Shown here one piece after another: positions 6,105-11,994 of a stretch of 11,994 nucleotides of DNA (positions within the stretch are counted from its first letter, which is position 1; the number at the start of each line of letters is the position of its first letter). The DNA lies in NCBI GenBank assembly GCA_017940445.1, contig JAGAYQ010000249.1, positions 1 to 11,994 on the forward strand, in the 5' to 3' direction. Source of the DNA: Pyramidobacter sp. Its GTDB lineage: Bacteria > Synergistota > Synergistia > Synergistales > Dethiosulfovibrionaceae. Below the pieces are notes generated by a model, which saw nothing but the letters and a program-made list of their open reading frames with translations, did no database searches and was not told the origin of the DNA. Both the position numbers and the translations under genes were made by a program.

Positions 6105-7211
6105 CTAGATGGTCTGTCTGCGGGCGCGCTCCTTCTCGGCGGCTTCGTCCTCGGCCGGGTACCACATGGGGTTGACGAGCTTGACGCAGCACTTTTCGCC
6201 CTCGGAGAAGCTGACGCGGTGAGGCGTCTGCACTTTGAGGGTCTGGCTGCCGACGGGGATGAGGTATTCGGTGCGGTCGGTGAGGAAGATGCGCTTGGCG
6301 ACGTGGGTGACGTAGCCGTCTTCACCGCCGGTCAGCTCGATGGCGTTGGGGCGGGTGGCGACGACCATGCGTTCGGCTGCCTCGGGCGGGATGGCGAGAT
6401 TGAGGGCCTGCTCGGCGTCGCCGTCGGCGAAGACTTTGCCGTCGCGCACGCTGACGTTGAGGAAGGTGCTCTCGCCCAGGAAGCTGTGCACGAAGCGGTT
6501 GACGGGCTTGTTGTACAGGTTCTCGGGGGTGTCGATCTGCATGATCTTGCCCATGTCGCACACCATCATGCGGTCGGAGATGGCCATGGCCTCGGACTGG
6601 TCATGGGTGACGAAGATGATGGTGAAGTTGAACTTGGCCTGCAGTTCCTTGATCTCGAAACGCATCGATTCGCGCAGCTTGGGATCGAGGTTGCTCAGGG
6701 GCTCGTCCAGCAGCATGACTTTGGGCTGGGTGACGATGGCGCGGGCCAGGGCGATGCGCTGCTGCTGGCCGCCGGAGAGGTCGCCGGGATAGACTTTCTC
6801 AAGGCCGGTGAGGCTGGTGTGCTTGAGGGCTTCGGCGACTTTCTTGTTCACGTCCATCTTGTTCATGCCCTGGATGCGCAGCGGGAACGCGACGTTCTCG
6901 AACACGTTCATGTGGGGCCACACGGCGAAGGCCTGGAAGACCATGCCGAGGCCGCGCTCCTCGGGCGGCACATAGAGGTTCTTGCTCTTGACCGACACGG
7001 GGCGGCCGCACAGCTCGATCTCGCCTTCGCTGAGGTCTTCGAAGCCGGCGATCATTCTCAGCGTGGTGGACTTGCCGCAGCCGGAGGGGCCGAGGAACGA
7101 GAAGCACTCGCCCTCGTGCACGCTCAGATTGAAGTTGTCGACGGCGACGATGTCGCCCAGCGTCTTGGTAGTGAAGCGTTTTGTGACATTGCGAAGCACG
7201 ACTTGATCCAT
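6105..7211 (-). CDS. ABC importer ATP-binding protein (FbpC/PotA-like), second ATPase of the operon
   Basis: This is the energy-supplying subunit of an inner-membrane importer. Motifs in order are Walker A GPSGCGKST (41-49), the Q-loop in VFQAF (about Q93), the signature LSGGQQQR (145-152), Walker B VMLLDEP (165-171) and the H-loop in VTHDQ (H203). A C-terminal TOBE-like part (about 235-350) fits the family that moves Fe3+, polyamines, phosphonates or sulfate. The 368 residues are full length. The ATG at 7211 follows AGGAAGGGGG inside the end of the permease gene, 4 bases after its stop. It is the last gene of the operon, before a strong terminator. Substrate cannot be named from sequence. 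Confidence 0.93.
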   Translation of the reverse strand: MDQVVLRNVTKRFTTKTLGDIVAVDNFNLSVHEGECFSFLGPSGCGKSTTLRMIAGFEDLSEGEIELCGRPVSVKSKNLYVPPEERGLGMVFQAFAVWPHMNVFENVAFPLRIQGMNKMDVNKKVAEALKHTSLTGLEKVYPGDLSGGQQQRIALARAIVTQPKVMLLDEPLSNLDPKLRESMRFEIKELQAKFNFTIIFVTHDQSEAMAISDRMMVCDMGKIMQIDTPENLYNKPVNRFVHSFLGESTFLNVSVRDGKVFADGDAEQALNLAIPPEAAERMVVATRPNAIELTGGEDGYVTHVAKRIFLTDRTEYLIPVGSQTLKVQTPHRVSFSEGEKCCVKLVNPMWYPAEDEAAEKERARRQTI

Positions 7212-7215
7212 GACG

Positions 7216-8925
7216 CTAGACCCCCTTCCTGTCCTTGGTGATGTACTTGACGATGGTGTCGCAGATGAAGATCAGCACGATGGCGACGGAGCCGAGCGCG
7301 GCGGCTTCCGACATGCTGCCGGCGTCCTGCATGGCATAGATCTGAACGCCCAGGGTGCGGGTGAAGGGGCCGTAGAGCAGGATCGAGGTGGTGACTTCGC
7401 GCATGGCGGGCAGGAAGATGAGGAAGAAGCCGGCGACCATGGCGGGGCGGATGAGCGGCAGGGTGATGTCCTTGAGGCTCTCGGTATGCGAAGCGCCGCA
7501 GGTGCGGGCGGCTTCTTCAAGCGACGAGTGCACCTGAAGCAGCGCCGCCGACGAGCTCTTCATCGAGAAGCTGAGGTAGCGCGCCAGGTAGGCCACGATG
7601 ATGATCCAGATGGTGTTGTACAGCGACACGCCGAGGCTGCCCGACCAGGCCAGGATGACGCCGACGGCGAGAACGGTGCCGGGGATGGAGTACGGCAGCA
7701 CGGAGAGGATCTCGAGCAGGCCCTTGCCCCTGGGACGGATCTTCTGCACGACGTAGGCGATCAGGGTGCCCAGCGACATGCAGACGATGCCGGCGACGAC
7801 CGAGGCGAACAGCGAGTTCTTGATCGAGTCGAAGGTGCCGGCCGCCTTAAACACGCTGATGTAGTTGTTGAGCGTGAAGTTGGCGGGGATGAGGGCGTTG
7901 CCGTAGCCGTTGACGAGCGCCACGAGGAAGATCATGACCAGCGGCACGACGACGATGAGCAGCAGCGTGAGGATGGAGAGCACCAGCAGGGGCAGCTTGG
8001 AGGCGCGCAGCTTGATGAGCGTGGGGCGCATGCTCTTGCCCTTGATGATGTCGTAGCTGCCGGAACTGAGGACGTGCTTCTGCACGATCAGGGCCAGCGA
8101 CACGACGACGACGAGCATGATCGACAGCGCCGCGCCCTGACGGATGCCTTCGAAGCTGCCTTCCGCGCTCTGGATGGCGTCAAAGATTCGCGTCGGCAGC
8201 GTGAAGATGCCCTGCGAGAAGCCGAGGATCGACGGCACGCCGAAGTGCGCCAGCGAGGTGATGAGGATCAGCAGCGCGCCTGCCGAAATGGCCGGCAGTA
8301 CGAGCGGCAGCGTGATCTTGCGGATGACCGTCATCTGCCGGGCGCCGGCGATGCGGGCGCACTCCTCCAGCGTCGGGTCCATGCGCTCAAGAGCGCTGAC
8401 CACCTGCATGAAGACGAAGGGGAAGTAGTACGAGATCTCGACGAAGACGATGCCCCAGACGCTGTTGATGTTCATGCGGAAGCCGAACGTGGCCCACAGC
8501 CACTTGTTCAGGTAGCCGGCACGGCCGCCCAGGAGCAGCTTCCAGGCCATGGCGCCGAGGAAGGGCGGGAACATGTAGGGGATGCTGAACAGCGCGCGCA
8601 TCAGGCCCTTGGCGGGGATGTCGCTGCGGCCCAGCAGCCAGGCGTAGAACACGCCCATGATCGTGCCGAAGACGGTGACGAAGAACGCGATCTTAACCGT
8701 GTTCCACATCGCGCCCAGGTTCTTGGGATCGAGCAGCTGCGTCTTGAACAGCTCGGGATTGAAATGTCCCTGATAGAAGAACGCATGGTACACGATCATG
8801 AAAACGGGGATGACGACGATGATCAGCAGCAGCACGAAGCTGAGGATGGTCAGCGCGCCGTCGAGACTGACGTGACGGCCTTCGAGGGCCGCGAGGTCTT
8901 TCTGTTTGCCGAAGCCGATGCTCAT
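7216..8925 (-). CDS. ABC importer permease with two fused transmembrane domains (FbpB-like)
   Basis: This protein forms the whole membrane channel of the importer, since both permease halves are in one chain of 569 residues. Each half ends in an EAA loop that docks an ATPase: EECARIAGARQ (about 188-198) with ITLPLVLPA after it, and EEAARTCGASH (about 470-480) with ITLPLIRPA after it. Hydrophobic segments start at about 24-48 (half one) and 311-338 (half two), for about 12 in total. Fused permeases of this shape are typical of Fe3+ (FbpB/SfuB) and 2-aminoethylphosphonate-like systems. The start ATG overlaps the stop of the upstream ATPase as ATGA, so the two are coupled. Confidence 0.93.
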   Translation of the reverse strand: MSIGFGKQKDLAALEGRHVSLDGALTILSFVLLLIIVVIPVFMIVYHAFFYQGHFNPELFKTQLLDPKNLGAMWNTVKIAFFVTVFGTIMGVFYAWLLGRSDIPAKGLMRALFSIPYMFPPFLGAMAWKLLLGGRAGYLNKWLWATFGFRMNINSVWGIVFVEISYYFPFVFMQVVSALERMDPTLEECARIAGARQMTVIRKITLPLVLPAISAGALLILITSLAHFGVPSILGFSQGIFTLPTRIFDAIQSAEGSFEGIRQGAALSIMLVVVVSLALIVQKHVLSSGSYDIIKGKSMRPTLIKLRASKLPLLVLSILTLLLIVVVPLVMIFLVALVNGYGNALIPANFTLNNYISVFKAAGTFDSIKNSLFASVVAGIVCMSLGTLIAYVVQKIRPRGKGLLEILSVLPYSIPGTVLAVGVILAWSGSLGVSLYNTIWIIIVAYLARYLSFSMKSSSAALLQVHSSLEEAARTCGASHTESLKDITLPLIRPAMVAGFFLIFLPAMREVTTSILLYGPFTRTLGVQIYAMQDAGSMSEAAALGSVAIVLIFICDTIVKYITKDRKGV

Positions 8926-10025
8926 GCCGACTGCGCCTCCTTCTTAGCGGGATAGTAGCGGGGATTGACGAGCCGCACGCCCGTGGTCTCGCCCGCCTTG
9001 ACCGTGCCGCGCTGCATCGCGTCGAGCGCCGACTGCTGCACGCGCAGCTCGCGCGTGCCGAGCGTGACGCGGTAGTCGTACTCGCTGCCGAGGAACGTGC
9101 AGCGGTTCACCTTCACCTTGATCGGAGACTCCGGATCGAAGACGATGTCGTTGGGACGCACGCCCAGCTCCACGCCCGCGCTCAGGCTCAGCCCGGCGGG
9201 CAGCTCGCCCTCCCACGGCACAACGCTGTCGCCCGCGTCGAGGCCGAGGCCGGCGCCGCTGGCGACGACAGGGATGAAGTTGGACACGCCGATGAACTCG
9301 AACGTGAAGCGGTTGGCCGGGCGCAGGATGATGTCCTCGTCGGTGCCCAGCTGGCACAGCGTGCCGTCCTGCTCCATGATCGCCATCTTGTCGCACAGCT
9401 GCAGCGCCGACTGCTGATCGTGCGTGATGTAGAAGATGGTGGTGCCCAGATTGCGCTGGATCTCGCGGATCTCGAGCAGCATCTGCTCGCGCAGCTTGGC
9501 GTCGAGGTTGGTGATCGGCTCGTCCATGACGATGACTTCGCCGTCGCCGACCAGGGCGCGGGCGATGGCGACGCGCTGCTGCTGGCCGCCGGACATCTCG
9601 CTGGGCTTGCGGTCCATGAGCTGCTCGATCTGGACGAGCTTTGCCGCCTCGTCGGCCTTCTTCAGCATCTCGGCCTTGGAAAGGCGGTCCTTGCCCTTAA
9701 GGTTCTGGAGCGGGAAGAGAATGTTCTGACGGACGGTGAGGTGGGGATAGAGCGCATAGTTCTGAAACACCAGACCGACGCCGCGGTTTTCGGGCGGGAG
9801 ATTGGTCACGTCGTCGTCACCGAAGAAAATCCTGCCGGAGGTGGGCTTCTCCAGGCCGCAGATCAGGTTCAGCGCGGTGCTCTTGCCGCAGCCGGAGGGG
9901 CCCAGCAGGCCGATGAGACTTCCGTCCGGAACCTCAAAGCAGAAATCACTGACGGCGGTGACCGTGTCACCCTTTTTATTTCGACTTGGAAACTTCTTGG
10001 TCAGATGGTCCAATACAACTTTCAT
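8922..10025 (-). CDS. ABC importer ATP-binding protein (FbpC/UgpC-like), first ATPase of the operon
   Basis: This second, distinct ATPase has Walker A GPSGCGKST (42-50), Q-loop VFQNYALYP (about 87-95), signature MSGGQQQR (144-151), Walker B VIVMDEP (164-170) and H-loop ITHDQ (H202), then a TOBE-like C-terminal region. I start it at ATG 10025 (MKVVLDHLTKKFPSRNKKG), 12 bases after AGGAGG; the 32 residues available further upstream look non-coding and overlap the promoter leader. This gives 367 residues. The gene opens the operon and its stop overlaps the permease start. With one permease carrying two different EAA loops, the two ATPases may work as a heterodimer, one per loop; this is inference. 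Confidence 0.92.
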   Translation of the reverse strand: MKVVLDHLTKKFPSRNKKGDTVTAVSDFCFEVPDGSLIGLLGPSGCGKSTALNLICGLEKPTSGRIFFGDDDVTNLPPENRGVGLVFQNYALYPHLTVRQNILFPLQNLKGKDRLSKAEMLKKADEAAKLVQIEQLMDRKPSEMSGGQQQRVAIARALVGDGEVIVMDEPITNLDAKLREQMLLEIREIQRNLGTTIFYITHDQQSALQLCDKMAIMEQDGTLCQLGTDEDIILRPANRFTFEFIGVSNFIPVVASGAGLGLDAGDSVVPWEGELPAGLSLSAGVELGVRPNDIVFDPESPIKVKVNRCTFLGSEYDYRVTLGTRELRVQQSALDAMQRGTVKAGETTGVRLVNPRYYPAKKEAQSA

Positions 10026-10092
10026 AGGGGCGTCATCCCTCCTGTTAATGAATGGAACAGAAGCTGAAACCAGCGTACTTCGCTTAGGAATA

Positions 10093-10121
10093 ATTAAAAA
10101 ACAAAACGGATGGAATGTCAA
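10093..10121 (-). promoter_or_regulatory. Promoter of the ABC importer operon
   Basis: On the minus strand, TTGACA (10121-10116) and TTTAAT (10098-10093) are separated by 17 bp: a perfect -35 and a -10 one base from consensus. The expected start is near 10086, leaving a leader of about 60 bases. Between this promoter and the divergent one at 10282 there are about 160 bases with several GCGGA motifs and no gene I can support. Confidence 0.75.
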
Positions 10122-10281
10122 CAGCGGATTGCGGCGGAAAGCGGAGATTCCGGGGTAAAATGCGGAATGACAGAAAAAAGCACGGAAAACGGACCGGCTT
10201 CAGAAAGACTCCGGTAAAGCGTGAGAAGACAGAGAACAGCGAGATGTCACAGGTTTTCGACAGCTTCTGCGCTGCTTTTTG

Positions 10282-10310
10282 TTGCAATCACTGCTGCGGG
10301 CTGATATAAT
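10282..10310 (+). promoter_or_regulatory. Promoter of the WYL regulator gene
   Basis: TTGCAA (10282-10287) and a perfect TATAAT (10305-10310) are 17 bp apart. Transcription would begin near 10317, about 80 bases before the ATG, and the leader contains the hairpin at 10332-10376. Confidence 0.75.
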
Positions 10311-10331
10311 AAAACAAAACAGAAACAAGTT

Positions 10332-10376
10332 GAAAGGACTATGGAATTGCATAGCTGCAGTGCCATAAGTCCTTTC
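10332..10376 (+). promoter_or_regulatory. Long hairpin in the 5' leader of the WYL regulator
   Basis: GAAAGGACT (10332-10340) plus ATGG pairs with CCAT plus AGTCCTTTC (10368-10376), with one bulged A. The loop holds a smaller TGCA/TGCA stem. It ends about 10 bases before the GGAGG ribosome binding site. It has no long T-run, so it may affect translation or mRNA stability, or be a weak attenuator; DNA-level binding by the regulator itself is another option. Confidence 0.55.
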
Positions 10377-10398
10377 TGTGCTTTTCGGAGGAAAATGC

Positions 10399-11625
10399 AT
10401 GGAGAATGACAGCCGGATCAGAATCCTGCGGATTCTGGAGGTGCTTCGCACGGAAACAGATCAGGACCATCCGATCACCATTGTGGAGATCGTGAAGCTC
10501 CTGAACGAACGATGGAACCTGGACGCCCATCGGATCACGGTGCAGAAAGACATCGCTTCTCTGATGGATGCCGGATACCCGATTGAAGCGGTACGCTCCA
10601 CACAGAACCGCTATTACATGACGGAGCAGCTGTTCGAGCTGCCGGAGCTGAAGCTGCTGATTGACGCGGTCGAGTCCGGGAAGTTCATCACGGAGAAAAA
10701 GAGCCGCGAGCTGACGGAAAAACTGACTTCACTGGCTGTCCGAAGCGACCGGGAATCCCTCAAGCGCAACATCAGCATCTCCGACAGAGTGAAGACGGGC
10801 AATGAACAGCTCTATTACATCATGGATGCGCTGAATGAAGCGATCAACCGGAAGAGGAAGGTCAGCTTCCTGTACTTTGAGTATCACGCGGGGAAAAAGA
10901 AGAAGCTCAGAAACGAAGGAGAGCCGTATGTTCTGAGCCCCTATACGCTGACCTGGAACGGCGACTTCTATTATGTGGTCGGCTGGTCGGACAAACATGA
11001 AAAAATCGCGACCTTCCGGGTGGACCGGATCTACAGGGTTCCGGAGATCCTGGAAGAAAAGGCAGTCCGGAAACCGAAGCAGTACAGCATCGGGGACTTT
11101 GCCGAAAAGGCTTTCCAGATGTTCGACCGGGAGCATGCCACGGTGGAACTGCTCTGCGTCAACGAAGCGATGAACACGGTAATCGACCATTTCGGTACGA
11201 AGATCAGGACGGAACAGACAGATGAGGATCACTTCCGCTTCAAGGCTGAAGTGTCCCTCAGCCCGGTCTTCTTCGCCTGGGTTTTCCAGTTCGGCGGGAT
11301 GATCAAGATTGTAGGGCCACTGGAAGTACTTGCCCAATATAGAAAGATGCTGCGTCAGCAAATAGATTGGGATCGTTCAGAAAGCGTTATGGGTATCTGC
11401 GGATCAAACACGAGGGAAAAAGGGTTTATGATTAGTACACAGTGCCCTTTTTGCAGTCAGGAAACTGAAATACCAATTAATCTAATAGATTTATTCTCAT
11501 GGGAGGTAGATGGACTGCCCGCACAAGATGCGTTCCCATATCTCACAGATGATCAACGAGAGATGATCATCTCAGGTACTTGCCCGAGCTGCTGGTGCTC
11601 ATTATACGAACAAGACGAAGACTAA
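10399..11625 (+). CDS. WYL-domain transcription regulator fused to a C-terminal four-cysteine (zinc-ribbon-like) domain
   Basis: The first 75 residues look like a winged helix-turn-helix (TIVEIVKLLN, HRITVQKDIASLMDAGYPIE). The WYL domain follows (about 150-215), with EPYVLSPYTLTWNGDFYYVV in place of the usual WYL core and FRVDRI after it; a WCX-type C-terminal part runs to about 320 (FAWVFQFGGMIKIVGP). WYL proteins sense ligands, often nucleic acids or nucleotides, and frequently control defence genes. The start ATG at 10399 lies 7 bases after GGAGG. Ordinary WYL regulators end near residue 320. Here about 88 more residues follow, with C349-x2-C352 and C395-x2-C398. The sequence turns AT-richer near 11330, which suggests an acquired segment. 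It is divergent from the ABC operon. Targets are unknown. Confidence 0.88.
   Translation: MENDSRIRILRILEVLRTETDQDHPITIVEIVKLLNERWNLDAHRITVQKDIASLMDAGYPIEAVRSTQNRYYMTEQLFELPELKLLIDAVESGKFITEKKSRELTEKLTSLAVRSDRESLKRNISISDRVKTGNEQLYYIMDALNEAINRKRKVSFLYFEYHAGKKKKLRNEGEPYVLSPYTLTWNGDFYYVVGWSDKHEKIATFRVDRIYRVPEILEEKAVRKPKQYSIGDFAEKAFQMFDREHATVELLCVNEAMNTVIDHFGTKIRTEQTDEDHFRFKAEVSLSPVFFAWVFQFGGMIKIVGPLEVLAQYRKMLRQQIDWDRSESVMGICGSNTREKGFMISTQCPFCSQETEIPINLIDLFSWEVDGLPAQDAFPYLTDDQREMIISGTCPSCWCSLYEQDED
11428..11625 (+). CDS. Possible internal gene: 65-residue CxxC...CxxC protein in frame within the WYL fusion
   Basis: An ATG at 11428 (M344 of the fusion) has GAGGG and AAAGGG upstream, a fair ribosome binding site. 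From there the chain reads MISTQCPFCSQETEIPINLI and ends near GTCPSCWCSLYEQDED, like small stand-alone proteins with two CPxC pairs that I recall from gut Bacillota mobile regions. It may be translated separately, or be the remnant of an independent gene joined to the WYL gene by recombination. Either way the four cysteines suggest a single metal site. Function unknown. Confidence 0.45.
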   Translation: MISTQCPFCSQETEIPINLIDLFSWEVDGLPAQDAFPYLTDDQREMIISGTCPSCWCSLYEQDED

Positions 11626-11723
11626 TCATCAGGGATCAGAACTACCAAAACTGAAGTTGGCAGAATGTTTTATGAACTGACGGCATAGAAAAATGCTGGA
11701 AAAGCCTCGTTTACGGGAAAAGC

Positions 11724-11966
11724 ATGAAGGAGTTCGATTTTTCCGGCACACCGGGAGAAGTAATCACACAGCAACTCCAAAACGGTCGGTGGGTTACAGT
11801 CTCAAAGACGATATTATCCTCACATGGAAGTGACGAGGGTGTTGTGGACCCATTAGCAAAAATGCAAGATATGAATGCTGAGGAAGCCAAAGAATACTTG
11901 CTTGAGCTTCTGTCGAGCGGTGAAATAGATAATGAGGAATTCATGACACTGTATGAGAAGTTATGA
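11724..11966 (+). CDS. Hypothetical acidic protein, 80 residues
   Basis: I do not recognise this protein. It begins MKEFDFSGTPGEVITQQLQ and ends in an acidic, helix-prone part with EEAKEYLLELLSSGEIDNEE. It has no signal peptide, membrane segment or cysteine pairs. The start has only a weak GGGAAAAG site upstream. Its TGA is followed at once by GAGGAG, which would serve the next gene, so the two are probably an operon. AT-rich composition matches the preceding zinc-ribbon segment and not the ABC genes, suggesting shared acquired DNA. The 98 bases between 11625 and 11724 hold no evident site. Confidence 0.6.
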   Translation: MKEFDFSGTPGEVITQQLQNGRWVTVSKTILSSHGSDEGVVDPLAKMQDMNAEEAKEYLLELLSSGEIDNEEFMTLYEKL

Positions 11967-11980
11967 GGAGATAGTATACA

Positions 11981-11994
11981 ATGGGAGCAGCCCG
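11981..11994 (+). CDS. Start of a further gene, cut by window end
   Basis: ATG at 11981 lies 10 bases after GAGGAG and reads M-G-A-A before the window ends. Too little is visible to suggest a function. The spacing and ribosome binding site argue it is cotranslated with the 80-residue protein before it. Confidence 0.4.

Noticed and set aside
5947..6192. Minus-strand open frame across the repeat array and terminator
   Set aside because: It runs through a strong terminator and the end of the ABC ATPase, has no ribosome binding site, and its sequence is not protein-like.
7210..8955. A 581-residue plus-strand open frame antisense to the permease
   Set aside because: Its translation is rich in D, E, H, Q and R with no known domain, as expected of the reverse strand of a GC-rich membrane-protein gene. 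The permease on the minus strand has clear EAA loops and an operon context.
10399..11625. CapW-type WYL regulator of the CBASS module
   Set aside because: CapW-like regulators sit next to their CBASS genes; this one is 8 kb away beyond two other operons and carries an unrelated C-terminal domain, so a link is unsupported.

Overview
The window is a mosaic of defence genes, mobile DNA and a core-like transport operon from an anaerobe-type bacterium. The lineage cannot be fixed from sequence alone. Clear Shine-Dalgarno sites, consensus sigma-70-type promoters, an IS256-type element and the style of the HsdM and DinD proteins fit a Gram-positive-like Bacillota (Clostridia or Negativicutes) or a Synergistota member. 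By eye, composition is uneven: the left 2.3 kb is AT-rich, the hsd and ABC genes are GC-rich, and the far right end becomes AT-rich again.

Left edge to about 2.6 kb (minus strand): a two-gene CBASS anti-phage module. It holds an HNH-SAVED effector (Cap5 type) followed by a cGAS/DncV-like nucleotidyltransferase. The cyclase is cut at its 3' end by an IS256-family element, whose transposase start lies at the window edge. The last seven codons and the stop of the cyclase appear to be read from the IS inverted repeat. Between this module and the next lies a 370-bp gap with several hairpins and a possible plus-strand promoter and terminator that would make a very short RNA.

2.6-5.7 kb (minus strand): an operon hsdS-hsdM-dinD driven by a consensus promoter (TTGACA, 17 bp, TATAAT) with an inverted repeat over its -10 box. 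The specificity subunit has one recognition domain, no hsdR is present, and dinD has a one-base frameshift inside a long palindrome. This looks like a methyltransferase-only type I relic, or a type I system whose restriction subunit is elsewhere.

5.75-6.1 kb: no gene. It holds five copies of an 11-bp core spaced 21-22 bp apart, then a strong terminator.

6.1-10.1 kb (minus strand): an ABC importer operon with ATPase, fused two-domain permease and a second ATPase, resembling Fe3+/polyamine/phosphonate-type uptake systems. No substrate-binding protein is in view. A good promoter lies upstream.

10.3-12.0 kb (plus strand): a divergent WYL-domain transcription regulator with its own promoter and a 5'-leader hairpin. 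It is fused in frame to a small four-cysteine zinc-ribbon-like domain that retains its own ribosome binding site and ATG. An unknown 80-residue acidic protein and the first codons of another gene follow.
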